Assembly: GCA_944324115.1 (NCBI GenBank)
Contig: CALUVB010000022.1
Span: 62,001 to 126,000, forward strand
Direction: 5' to 3'
Length of the DNA stretch: 64,000 nucleotides
DNA from: an uncultured Elusimicrobiales bacterium
Lineage (GTDB): Bacteria; Elusimicrobiota; Elusimicrobia; Elusimicrobiales; Elusimicrobiaceae
In this document: positions 51,062 to 59,150 of the stretch, in pieces
Layout: the number at the start of each line of letters is the position of its first letter
How positions within the stretch are numbered: position 1 is the first letter of the stretch
The notes under the pieces: generated by a model
The model's database searches: none
What the model saw: the letters and a program-made list of their open reading frames with translations, nothing else
Told to the model about the DNA's origin: nothing
Translations under genes and position numbers: made by a program

Positions 51062-51388
51062 AAGCCAAAGGCACAGCAAAGTCCGGCGCCAAGGTCCTTT
51101 TAACCGCTCTCTGCGCGGCGGATTTCCTGCGCAGGACACGTTTTTTGCCTTAGGCACGGCCTCTTGAGCCAAGAATCAAAATTTTCCTTCCTATCCTCCG
51201 CCCCTCACCTTGACGGGCGTTGCCAAGCAAATCAGCCTTCCGCCTGCAAGCTATAAACCTGCCGCGGCCGGAAGATAAAACGAAGAAGACAGGTGTTTGG
51301 CTCATTTCAAGGTTGCCCGGATATTTCCCTCCCGCAAACGTTTGAAAGATCGCAGGCGTCCTGCCCGAAGTTGTTTTCTTACGGCAAA
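51062..51388. other. About 330-base intergenic spacer
   Basis: This lies between convergent genes. A minus-strand frame (51473-51150) is open across the spacer but overlaps the NUDIX gene end and its terminator and has no ribosome-binding site. I see no other element. Confidence 0.5.
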
Positions 51389-51413
51389 AAGCCCCGCCGG
51401 AAAGACGGGGCTT
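51389..51413 (-). terminator. Intrinsic terminator after the NUDIX gene
   Basis: AAGCCCCG/CGGGGCTT stem, then TTTTTGCC on the minus strand, 20 bases past the stop. Confidence 0.8.
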
Positions 51414-51432
51414 ACAGAAACGGCACAGGGCT

Positions 51433-51981
51433 TTATTTGCCTGCGACAAAACTGCGGTAAAACAGCAGGGCAATAATCGTTTTGGCGTCTTGAATTTGGC
51501 CTTTTTCTATCATTTTATATATTTTATTGAGAGAGAATTTTTTCACATTCAAAAATTCATCTTCATCAGGGCAGCTTTTGCCGCGCTTGAGTCCGCGCGC
51601 CAAGTAAATATGCAAAAATTCATTGGAAAACGCATTACTGGGCGTAAATACAGTCAATTTTTTCCATTTAGATGCATGCAGCCCAGCCTCTTGGGCCAGC
51701 TCCGCCTTGGCGCAGGATAGCGGCGTTTGGCCTTTTTCCCGTTTACCGGCGGGAAGTTCCCACGTTTCCCGGCCGACAGGATAGCGATATTGCTGCACCA
51801 AGTACACTTGCCCGTCATCACTTAATGGCAAAATAGCGCTGGCACCTTGGTGAACCAAATAGACGCGCGTGGTCTTTTTGCCATTAATCAAACGCACGAC
51901 GTCTTCATTGAAGTCTACAATCCCATGGTACAGGGTTCTGCTGGAGACCTTAGTCTCTTTTAATTTACTATAATGTTCCAT
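51433..51981 (-). CDS. NUDIX hydrolase, ADP-ribose pyrophosphatase-like, with altered NUDIX box
   Basis: This 182-residue protein has the fold and flanks of ADP-sugar pyrophosphatases (YLVQQYRYPVGRETWELPAG, residues about 66-85). The box itself is GKREKGQ...AELAQEAGL. Against the consensus Gx5Ex7REUxEExGU, the first Glu is Gln, the Arg is Ala, and the first of the two metal-binding Glu residues is Gln. One Glu of the REU pair and the final Glu remain. Activity may be reduced or altered. It is divergent from dnaE, and its start has a TAAGAT hexamer 6 bases upstream. Confidence 0.85.
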   Translation of the reverse strand: MEHYSKLKETKVSSRTLYHGIVDFNEDVVRLINGKKTTRVYLVHQGASAILPLSDDGQVYLVQQYRYPVGRETWELPAGKREKGQTPLSCAKAELAQEAGLHASKWKKLTVFTPSNAFSNEFLHIYLARGLKRGKSCPDEDEFLNVKKFSLNKIYKMIEKGQIQDAKTIIALLFYRSFVAGK

Positions 51982-51987
51982 AACATT

Positions 51988-51993
51988 ATCTTA
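51988..51993 (-). promoter_or_regulatory. -10 element (TAAGAT) of the NUDIX gene, probable leaderless start
   Basis: TAAGAT on the minus strand lies exactly 6 bases from the ATG at 51981. It overlaps a TTATAAAAT on the plus strand (51991-51999) that may serve dnaE, so the two genes would have back-to-back promoters. Confidence 0.4.
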
Positions 51994-52020
51994 TAAAATT
52001 TGGTCCAGCCTGGCAGTTTT

Positions 52021-55000
52021 ATGAAAGAATTTATACATCTGCACAATCATTCGGAATATTCGCTTTTAGACGGTATGCTGCGTATTTCTGAGAATCATAA
52101 GCCTTCCCGTTTCCTGCGCGGTTTGGCCGAAAGCGGCATAAAAGCCATGGCACTGACAGATCATGGCAATCTTTATGGCGCGCTGGACTTTTATGATTCA
52201 GCCCGGGCCATCGGTCTAAAACCCATCATCGGCTGCGAGATGTATATTGTTGAAGGGAAATATACGGACAAAAACAAAGAAAACCACCGTACCGGGCACT
52301 TGACGCTCCTCGCCAAAAATCACCAAGGCTATTTAAATCTCATGCAGCTCAATTCCATAGCATGGGTAGACGGTTATTATTATCACCCGCGCATAGACAA
52401 AGAGCTGCTGGCCAAATATTCAGACGGGTTGATTGCGCTATCTGGCTGTTTGAAAGGATTTCTTTCCCAATACGCCCTGTCAGCCCCGTTTGAAAAAGCC
52501 TGCGCCTTGGCCCAGGAATATGCCGACATCATGGGAAAAGACAATTATTATGTGGAGCTGATGGACCATGGCATCCGCCAAGAACAGCAAGCACTGCCTA
52601 TCTTAAAAGAAATAGCGAAAAAACTGAATTTAAAAACAGTCGCCACCAATGATTGTCACTATGAAAAAGAAGAAGACTGGGAAGCGCACGACGTCAACCT
52701 TTGTATTTCCACCCGTACCACCCTCAATGATCCGCGCCGGCTCAAGATGACTACCCATGAATTGTATTTTAAAACGCCGGACCAGATGTATGAGCTTTTT
52801 GCACATACGCCGGAAGCCTTGCGCAATACGCTGGAAATTGCGGAAAAATGTAATTTGGAATTTCCCAAACACGGCTTTATTTTGCCCAATTTTGATATCC
52901 CTGCGCAATATCCTAATTCAGCCGAATATTTTAAAGCGCTCTGCCGGGAAGGTTTAAACAAAAAAATGCACGGCAACGTACCGCCGGAATACCTCAAACA
53001 GCTGGAATATGAATTTGACGTCATTATCAAGATGGGGTTTGACTGCTATTTTCTCATTGTGCAAGACTTTATTCACTGGGCCCGCCAAAACGGTATTCCC
53101 ATTGGACCGGGACGCGGCAGCGGCGCGGGCAGTATTGTGGCTTACAGCTTAGACATTACCCGCATAGATCCCATTAAAAGCAAGTTGTTGTTTGAACGCT
53201 TTTTAAACCCGGACCGCGTCAGCATGCCAGATTTGGATATTGACATGTCAGACGCCGGACGCGAACGCGTGATTGATTATGTCCGCCAAAAGTACGGGGC
53301 TGACAAAGTGGCCCAAATTATAACCTTCGGCACGATGAAAGCCAAAATGGCCGTACGTGACGTGGCACGCGTCATGGGCATCAGCGTCAGCGAAGCCAAC
53401 CGCGTAGCCAAAATGATTCCCAATGACCCCAAAATTACCTTAGACGGAGCCTTGAACGATATCCAAGAATTGCAGAAAGAAATAAACACTAATCCGGCTT
53501 CCAAACGGCTTTTTGACATGGCGCGAAAAGTGGAAGGGCTTAAACGCCACACCGGTATCCATGCCGCAGGCGTATTGATTACCAAAGAATCCGTCTCCCA
53601 TTATGTGCCGCTGGCCCGCGGAGCGCGTGATGCCATTACTACTCAGTTTGAAGGAGAACCTTGCTCCAATTTGGGATTGCTGAAAATGGACTTTTTGGGG
53701 TTGCGTACGTTAACCGTTATTGACAATGCCGAAAAATTAATCCGCCAAAGACATGATCCCAATTTTGACATTAACAATATTCCGTTAGACGACAAAAAAA
53801 CTTATGATTTACTTTGCGCTTGCCAGACATTAGGTGTTTTCCAACTGGAAAGCGGCGGCATGCGCGACTTAATCAAAAAACTGCAGCCGACCCAATTTGG
53901 AGACGTATCCGCCTTGGTGGCGCTCTACCGCCCCGGCCCCATGGAATCGGGCATGATGGATATGTTCGTGAGACGGAAAAACGGACAAGAAAAAATCAAA
54001 TACGAAACCCCTCTCTTGGAAGAAGTGCTCAAAGACACCTACGGCTGTATGGTGTACCAAGAACAAATCATGCAAATTTCCAAAACGCTGGGCGGCTTTA
54101 CCCCGGGCGAAGCCGACACCTTGCGCAAAGCCATGGGCAAAAAGAAATTAGATGTCATGGAAAAATTCGGGAAAAAATTTGTAGAAGGCGCAAAAGAACA
54201 CCATATCCCGGAAAAAACGGCCACCCATATTTATGAACAGATGAAAGCCTTCGCCGGATACGGCTTCAACAAATCCCATTCTTACGCTTATGCCTTAGTT
54301 TCCTATCAAACGGCTTATCTGAAGGCCAATTATCCCATTGAATTTATGTGCGCAGCCCTTACCAATGAAATAGGGCACAATGCCATCGGCGCCGATGACA
54401 AAGAAAATAAAATCGCCACCTATTTGGAAGAAGCCAAAAAAATGGGCTTTGAGATTCTGCCGCCGAATATCAACAAAAGCCAGCCGGAATTTGCCGTAGA
54501 AAAAAAAGATGGGCGGGAATGTATTCGCTTTGCTTTAGAAGCGGTCAAGAATGCCGGCGAAGAAGGATGTATTTCCATCGCACAAGAAGCCGCCAAAAAG
54601 CCGTTCCAATCTTTGGAAGACATATGCTCCCGCATCAATTTGTTCCAAGCAAATAAAAAGACCATTGAAAGTCTGGTCAAGGCCGGCGCGATGGATTGCC
54701 TGCTGCCGCAGAAATCTCCACAGGAAGCGCGCGCCATTTTATTAAGCCAAATTGACCAAACGGTAGATATGGCCCACTTAATTGCCAAAGAGAAAGAGAA
54801 TTGTACGGCCAGCTTGTTTGGCGATGATTTTTCTTCTGTCATGAGTTTAAAAACCAAGACAGACCCCGTATCCGTGCGGCCGCTGACGCAAAATGAATTA
54901 TTGGAATATGAGAAAGAAGTAATGGGTATTTATTTCAGCGGACATCCCATTACCCAATACCAAGCATATCTTCCGCAGCTGCACTGCGTGCCTATATCGG

Positions 55001-55524
55001 ATATTTTAAATGGGAAGTCTTCTGGCTATTTAAACGTGATAGGTATTGTAACCCGATTGAAAAAACGCCAGAACAAAAAGAAACAAGAGTGGGCGCAATT
55101 TGTCATTGAAGACTGCACGGGCTCCATCATGGTTAATGCTTTTGCTAACACTTGGGAAAAAGTGGGTGCGCAAATCGGTCCTAATGTCATTTTGTCTTTT
55201 ATGGGTGAGGTGAAAATAGATGATGAAAGCGCGCGCTTGGAAATTAATTTAAAAGACGTCAGCACGCCGGTTGAACTGATGGCGGGCGTAGCGCGGAAGT
55301 TTATTATCCGTTTGCCGGCGGATTACCCGACGACGCATTTACAAAAATTAAAAATGTATTTAGACGCCGCCAAAGGAGCGACGCAAGTATATTTAGAAAT
55401 TCCTTCTAAGGCGGACCCGGCAAAAATACACCATATCCGCACCAACAAATATATCCTCATACACCGCGCGCTGCTGGAACATATTGAAAATACGCTAGGC
55501 AACGGCGCTTGGCGCTTTGAATAA
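52021..55524 (+). CDS. dnaE: DNA polymerase III alpha subunit
   Basis: This is 1167 residues from the ATG at 52021, where DnaE proteins begin (FIHLHNHSEYSLLDGM); a TTG 21 bases upstream is not needed. It has the PHP domain (about 1-270), the palm with the catalytic Asp motif PDLDIDMSDAGRERVIDYV (about 400-420), the fingers (GIHAAGVLI, LKMDFLGLRTLTVI), the tau-binding and OB regions (GIVTRLKKRQNKK near 1010), and helix-hairpin-helix motifs (GYGFNKSHSYAYA). It is the replicative polymerase catalytic subunit. No obvious Shine-Dalgarno sequence precedes it. Confidence 0.97.
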   Translation: MKEFIHLHNHSEYSLLDGMLRISENHKPSRFLRGLAESGIKAMALTDHGNLYGALDFYDSARAIGLKPIIGCEMYIVEGKYTDKNKENHRTGHLTLLAKNHQGYLNLMQLNSIAWVDGYYYHPRIDKELLAKYSDGLIALSGCLKGFLSQYALSAPFEKACALAQEYADIMGKDNYYVELMDHGIRQEQQALPILKEIAKKLNLKTVATNDCHYEKEEDWEAHDVNLCISTRTTLNDPRRLKMTTHELYFKTPDQMYELFAHTPEALRNTLEIAEKCNLEFPKHGFILPNFDIPAQYPNSAEYFKALCREGLNKKMHGNVPPEYLKQLEYEFDVIIKMGFDCYFLIVQDFIHWARQNGIPIGPGRGSGAGSIVAYSLDITRIDPIKSKLLFERFLNPDRVSMPDLDIDMSDAGRERVIDYVRQKYGADKVAQIITFGTMKAKMAVRDVARVMGISVSEANRVAKMIPNDPKITLDGALNDIQELQKEINTNPASKRLFDMARKVEGLKRHTGIHAAGVLITKESVSHYVPLARGARDAITTQFEGEPCSNLGLLKMDFLGLRTLTVIDNAEKLIRQRHDPNFDINNIPLDDKKTYDLLCACQTLGVFQLESGGMRDLIKKLQPTQFGDVSALVALYRPGPMESGMMDMFVRRKNGQEKIKYETPLLEEVLKDTYGCMVYQEQIMQISKTLGGFTPGEADTLRKAMGKKKLDVMEKFGKKFVEGAKEHHIPEKTATHIYEQMKAFAGYGFNKSHSYAYALVSYQTAYLKANYPIEFMCAALTNEIGHNAIGADDKENKIATYLEEAKKMGFEILPPNINKSQPEFAVEKKDGRECIRFALEAVKNAGEEGCISIAQEAAKKPFQSLEDICSRINLFQANKKTIESLVKAGAMDCLLPQKSPQEARAILLSQIDQTVDMAHLIAKEKENCTASLFGDDFSSVMSLKTKTDPVSVRPLTQNELLEYEKEVMGIYFSGHPITQYQAYLPQLHCVPISDILNGKSSGYLNVIGIVTRLKKRQNKKKQEWAQFVIEDCTGSIMVNAFANTWEKVGAQIGPNVILSFMGEVKIDDESARLEINLKDVSTPVELMAGVARKFIIRLPADYPTTHLQKLKMYLDAAKGATQVYLEIPSKADPAKIHHIRTNKYILIHRALLEHIENTLGNGAWRFE

Positions 55525-55614
55525 CCGCCGGAGCCGCAACGGAACTCCTAAAAAAGTATAATAGCTTTATACGCCCTGCACCCAAATTTGGAGCGGGGTT
55601 CTTTTGGAGAAAAA

Positions 55615-55910
55615 ATGAGTATTTTGAAGCATTGATGATGCTGGGCTTTGGATTGGCCTGGCCCTTTAACATTTATAAATCCGTCAAGACCAAAACGGCC
55701 GCAGGCAAAAGCTTTGCCTTTATGATTACCATTGAGCTGGCCTATTTGTGCGGCATTCTGCATAAAGTGTTTTATAATTATGACGCCGTCATTTGGCTGT
55801 ATGTGGCCAACTTTGTCATGGTATTTATTGATTTAATGCTGATGATTAGAAACCGCAAGCTAGACTTGGCGCGCGCCCGGCAAATGGCACTTCCACCTCA
55901 GCATGCTTGA
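55615..55910 (+). pseudogene. PQ-loop/SemiSWEET-like small membrane protein with a start-proximal frameshift
   Basis: The hydrophobic body (MMLGFGLAWPFNIYKSVKTK onward) is read from 55632, but the ribosome-binding site GGAG (55606-55609) and ATG (55615) are in another frame that stops after 6 codons. Restoring one T in the TTTT run at 55622-55625 gives MSIFEALMMLGFGLAW, a natural N-terminus for this family of roughly 90-residue proteins with three membrane helices and a WPF/WPxxIxKS motif. Without that base, translation must start at TTG 55632 or ATG 55635 with no ribosome-binding site. It may be a real mutation or a sequencing or assembly error. Function is unknown. Confidence 0.68.
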
Positions 55911-55956
55911 GCGGACCGAGCGCAACGCACGCTTCCGGCCTTGCTTTAACACAACT

Positions 55957-55987
55957 AAATCCTAAAAGAATTTGGGATTTTTGTTTT
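55957..55987 (+). terminator. Intrinsic terminator after the PQ-loop-like gene
   Basis: AAATCCTAAA/TTTGGGATTT stem (one G-T pair, loop AGAA) with TTGTTTT tail. Confidence 0.75.
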
Positions 55988-56006
55988 GCATGACGTAAGG
56001 GGCGAT

Positions 56007-56058
56007 GAGGGTTTATGGTATTTGCCATTCCCATCTTCTAAATACCATAAAGACCCTC
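56007..56058. repeat. Long imperfect hairpin upstream of tRNA-Val
   Basis: TTATGGTATTT (56013-56023) pairs with AAATACCATAA (56040-56050), and GAGGGT (56007-56012) with ACCCTC (56053-56058), with a 2-base bulge and a 16-base loop: 17 pairs in all. No U-tract follows, so it is not a standard terminator. The remaining approximately 310-base gap to the tRNA holds nothing else recognisable apart from the tRNA promoter. Confidence 0.6.
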
Positions 56059-56191
56059 TGGAAATTGCAACATAAAGACAGCCATATCTCATTTGCTTGG
56101 AATTCATATTTTACTTCTATTAAAAGCAGACCCAGCTGTATATGGCCAGCCAAACCGCAAACAGGGGTTCCCAATAAAAGGCCGTATTTGT

Positions 56192-56197
56192 TATAAT
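56192..56197 (+). promoter_or_regulatory. -10 element of tRNA-Val
   Basis: Perfect TATAAT 24 bases before the tRNA. The -35 region (TTCCCA, 18 bases further upstream) is poor. Confidence 0.55.
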
Positions 56198-56221
56198 AAA
56201 TAAGTATTCACACCGATTTAC

Positions 56222-56293
56222 GCCCAGTTGGCGCAGGGGTAGCGCGTTCCCTTGACATGGGAAAGGTCATAGGTTCAAATCCTATACTGGGCA
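56222..56293 (+). tRNA. tRNA-Val (anticodon GAC)
   Basis: GCCCAGT pairs with ACTGGGC, discriminator A at 56293. The anticodon loop TTGACAT, within stem TTCCC/GGGAA, gives GAC. The T-loop is GGTTCAAATCC. The CCA is not encoded. The tRNA marks the left edge of the AT-richer accessory segment. Confidence 0.97.
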
Positions 56294-56302
56294 AATTTAG
56301 AG

Positions 56303-56328
56303 TCCTCGTTCTCCGACGAGGATTTTTT
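56303..56328 (+). terminator. Intrinsic terminator after tRNA-Val
   Basis: TCCTCGT/ACGAGGA stem, loop TCTCCG, then six T residues. Confidence 0.88.
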
Positions 56329-56607
56329 ATTTTCCCCCTATTTTAAGACTTTGCAGGTACAAGTCTCAAAACGGTCTTTTTTGCTATTTTTTGCAGGTTT
56401 TTGTAGTTTTATTGGCAAAATTTTGGCAATATTCTTAGCTATACAAACAGGTACTTCTTGGGACGTCTAGAGGAGTATTTAAAAATCTTTTGCAGGTGGA
56501 GCTATTGTCCATGATTTATGGTAAAATGAGTGAACACCGTGCGACAGATTTTTCACTAAATTACATACACAAAGACAAGCAATGTTACAACTTGTAGGGG
56601 TATTTTT
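56329..56607. other. AT-rich region between tRNA-Val and the helicase gene, with three TTTGCAGGT copies
   Basis: TTTGCAGGT occurs at 56350-56358, 56390-56398 and 56489-56497, all in the same orientation. TTGGCAA is also repeated directly around AATTTT. Such short repeats next to a tRNA can be recombinase arm sites or relics of an integrated element, but no integrase gene and no repeat of the tRNA 3' end were found. A helicase promoter probably lies near TATGGTAAAATG (about 56518-56529). AGGGG precedes the helicase ATG. Confidence 0.4.
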
Positions 56608-58674
56608 ATGTCTGTTTCTACCGAACAAGAGTTGGTCTTAAATTCAATTAAAGCAAGCAAGGCTCCAATCATTTTTATACAGGGGAAAGCGGGCAGCGGC
56701 AAATCACATTTAGTGAGGGCACTTTTAGACCATTTTCAATGTGATGTATTAGTCCCGACCAATATGGCAAAATCTGTTTATCCGGAGCGGCGCGCCAGCA
56801 CTATCTTTTCCTTTTTTAATGGACAGCTTGACGACATGGATGAGCGCTATCAAAATCCCGATGGGTATACGGAATTGAGAAATCCGGAATATCTGTTGTA
56901 TTTTAAGAAAAAAATGGCAGCGCTGCGACACTTAATTATCGATGAGATATCCATGGTGCGTTCTGACATGCTGGAAATGATTAACAAAATTTGCCAAGTC
57001 TACCGCGAAAACACGGAGCCATTTGGGGGAATTCAGACAATTTTGGTAGGGGATTTGTTTCAATTACCTCCTGTATTACAAGAAACGGAGGTGAGAGATT
57101 TCCTGTATTATAAATACAATGGCATTTATTTTTTTAACAGTTTGGTAATACAAAATAACCTGTCAAAAATTGAATTTTACGATTTAAAAAAATCATTTCG
57201 GCATAAAGATGACCCGGAATATGAAAAGTTATTAGATAAGCTGCGCAAATCCCATACGGCTACAGATATTATTCCTCTACTCAAACGCATTAATCAGCGC
57301 GTGACAAAACGCCACGATATTCCATATGATGTCGTAACGATTGCCACCACCAATGCCGAAGTAAGTAAAATTAATTACGAAAAACTGGCCGATCTGCATG
57401 GAACGGTCCTTCAAGAAGACGCAGAATTTAAAATTCGTAAACGAGATACAGAGACGAATGAGCCGATGCACCTGTCAGGCATAAACTCTTTATGCTTTAC
57501 TGGAGAATCTGTTCCGCCGGAGTATAACACTAAGGAATACTATCCTATTGAGGTGCCCTCTCAATTTTCGGCCTCATTGCAATATAAAATTGGTTCACGC
57601 GTGATGTTCACGAAAAGCGGCGGGAGAAAACCGCTTAAATATGTCAATGGAGAGTTCGGCGTGATACGTGACGTGCGCTCTTACAAAAACCTCAAAGGTT
57701 CATTTACCAAGCAGCTGAAAGTAGAACGGATTGAAAAAATTTTACGGTCTGATGGTTCAGAAGCATGGCATGATACAGGTCAAATGATAGACTTAGTTGC
57801 CAGTCATGATAGACGCTATCAGATGATCTACGATAAGGAAAAGCATGAGTTGAAGCGAGGGGCTTTGCTGCAAGAAACAACACAATTCCCCCTAAAATCC
57901 GCTTATGCCTTTACTATTCACAAATCGCAGGGACAAACTTACCCCAAAGTGCTGATTGACTTGGAGAGTCACATCTTTGCCCCGGGGCAGTTATATGTAG
58001 CTTTAAGTAGGGCAACCTCCATGTCTGGCTTATATCTCACCAAGCCGATAGCAGTAAGTGATTTCCTAATTGAGCCAGCGATCTTCGCTTTTTTGGAACA
58101 GATGCATCTGCCGCCACAGAAGCGCGACAAAAGAAAATTACTGCAAATCCCTGCGCGTCTTATGGCATTTGCTCCGCTAGAAGCCCCTGCATGTCAAGAA
58201 TTAACTTCGCAGGTAAATAATAGCGCGGCTATCAGCCCACAGACGAAGGCAACCATTTATAACTGGATTAAGTATTATAACGATGCTTACCAAGCAAAAG
58301 AATATCAGTTTTCATTCTCTGAATTGCTCAAAATTCTTGATATCATAACCTCTAATTTTCAAACAGCAAATTTTGAACGCCAGATTGAGGCTGTACGCCA
58401 AATTCCATTGGAGAACATTAATCAAAACAAATGTGACGAAATGGTAGAACTCCTTGCCCACTTATTACAAGAAATCGGGGGGAAGCCGCCCAAGCCTATA
58501 GTGCAAGACCATTTAGCCGATGTGGGGCTGTCTTCTCTGCCTGAGAGAACATTGGCCTTTAGTGACGAAGGCTTAACGGGTTATTGCTATAAAGATCTCT
58601 TTGCCCCTTATCTTGCAGGCGCTACGGAAATAAAATTAATTGACACTTTCATAATGAAGCCCTATCAGTTCTAG
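56608..58674 (+). CDS. PIF1-like DNA helicase with the start of a BrxL/MIT_C-like C-terminal domain
   Basis: This 688-residue superfamily 1B helicase has Walker [17 protein letters not shown] (about 24-39), Walker [11 protein letters not shown] (about 110), GDLFQLPPV (motif III, about 148), a Q-rich SFRHKDD region, and the late motifs [14 protein letters not shown] (about 432) and [10 protein letters not shown] (about 462). The last 40 residues, with [19 protein letters not shown] and IMKPYQF, match the opening of the phospholipase D-like domain found at the C-terminus of BrxL and MIT proteins. An in-frame TAG then cuts it; the rest of the domain is encoded directly downstream in the same frame. 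Composition is AT-richer than the surrounding housekeeping genes. Confidence 0.88.
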   Translation: MSVSTEQELVLNSIKASKAPIIFIQGKAGSGKSHLVRALLDHFQCDVLVPTNMAKSVYPERRASTIFSFFNGQLDDMDERYQNPDGYTELRNPEYLLYFKKKMAALRHLIIDEISMVRSDMLEMINKICQVYRENTEPFGGIQTILVGDLFQLPPVLQETEVRDFLYYKYNGIYFFNSLVIQNNLSKIEFYDLKKSFRHKDDPEYEKLLDKLRKSHTATDIIPLLKRINQRVTKRHDIPYDVVTIATTNAEVSKINYEKLADLHGTVLQEDAEFKIRKRDTETNEPMHLSGINSLCFTGESVPPEYNTKEYYPIEVPSQFSASLQYKIGSRVMFTKSGGRKPLKYVNGEFGVIRDVRSYKNLKGSFTKQLKVERIEKILRSDGSEAWHDTGQMIDLVASHDRRYQMIYDKEKHELKRGALLQETTQFPLKSAYAFTIHKSQGQTYPKVLIDLESHIFAPGQLYVALSRATSMSGLYLTKPIAVSDFLIEPAIFAFLEQMHLPPQKRDKRKLLQIPARLMAFAPLEAPACQELTSQVNNSAAISPQTKATIYNWIKYYNDAYQAKEYQFSFSELLKILDIITSNFQTANFERQIEAVRQIPLENINQNKCDEMVELLAHLLQEIGGKPPKPIVQDHLADVGLSSLPERTLAFSDEGLTGYCYKDLFAPYLAGATEIKLIDTFIMKPYQF
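58672..58674 (+). other. In-frame amber codon inside a conserved domain
   Basis: The codons read ...TAT CAG TTC TAG AAC CTA AAA GAA TTT ATG..., giving YQF-stop-NLKEFM. In BrxL/MIT_C domains this stretch is typically YQxRNLxEF, so the TAG replaces what is usually Arg or a similar residue in an otherwise intact motif. Readthrough would yield one protein of 835 residues (56608-59115). Confidence 0.75.
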
Positions 58675-58689
58675 AACCTAAAAGAATTT

Positions 58690-59115
58690 ATGGAAAGGTT
58701 GGTTCACAACAAAGAAAAGAATGCGATTATTTCGTTACATTTACAAACGCGCGAATTTTTTGCCCAAGATCAAAAAGCCTCTGCGGAAGAAATAGAGGAG
58801 AGTCGTTGCAAACAGAAAGACTTTTTCAAACGCATGGAACAAGATTATCGCAAATACGGTATTGTATTTACCTATGAATTCAGCAATAATCTAAAAATAC
58901 ATGACAGAAAAATCATCGCTAACAACGGGTGGATCATCAAGCCTGGCAAAGGGCTGGATATGTGGATGAGATGCCCCAGAGATCCCTATGAAAACAATAT
59001 AGATGACGCCCAGAGACGCCGGCCGTGCTATGGCGGTATGGATATTTCATACATACGAAAAGAGAACTATCAGGACTTGTCTGAAAATGGGGGAAAAGAA
59101 AATTCTCTGGCTTAA
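58690..59115 (+). CDS. Remainder of the BrxL/MIT_C-like (phospholipase D-like) domain, separated from the helicase
   Basis: This is 141 residues from ATG 58690, in the same frame as the helicase and only 15 bases after its TAG. It continues the domain with a helical segment (REFFAQDQKASAEEIEESRC, about 23-42), VFTYEFSNNLKIHDRKI (about 57-73; HDR/HxR-like motif), NNGWIIKPGKGLDMW and RRRPCYGGMDISYI. These match the second half of the MIT C-terminal/BrxL C-terminal fold. It may be translated as a separate subunit by reinitiation, although no ribosome-binding site is obvious, or be a relic of a disrupted fusion. Confidence 0.7.
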   Translation: MERLVHNKEKNAIISLHLQTREFFAQDQKASAEEIEESRCKQKDFFKRMEQDYRKYGIVFTYEFSNNLKIHDRKIIANNGWIIKPGKGLDMWMRCPRDPYENNIDDAQRRRPCYGGMDISYIRKENYQDLSENGGKENSLA

Positions 59116-59150
59116 TAGCAGGAGAAGGCAGTTTATCCCTGTCCTGTTTT

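Noticed and set aside
56222-56607. Phage or island attachment site at tRNA-Val
   Set aside because: No duplicate of the tRNA 3' end was found in the following 6 kb and no integrase gene is visible. It is kept only as a possibility.
56608-59115. Reassignment of TAG as a sense codon in this organism
   Set aside because: Other genes in the window, such as the glycerate kinase, end with TAG at the expected family length, so TAG works as a stop.
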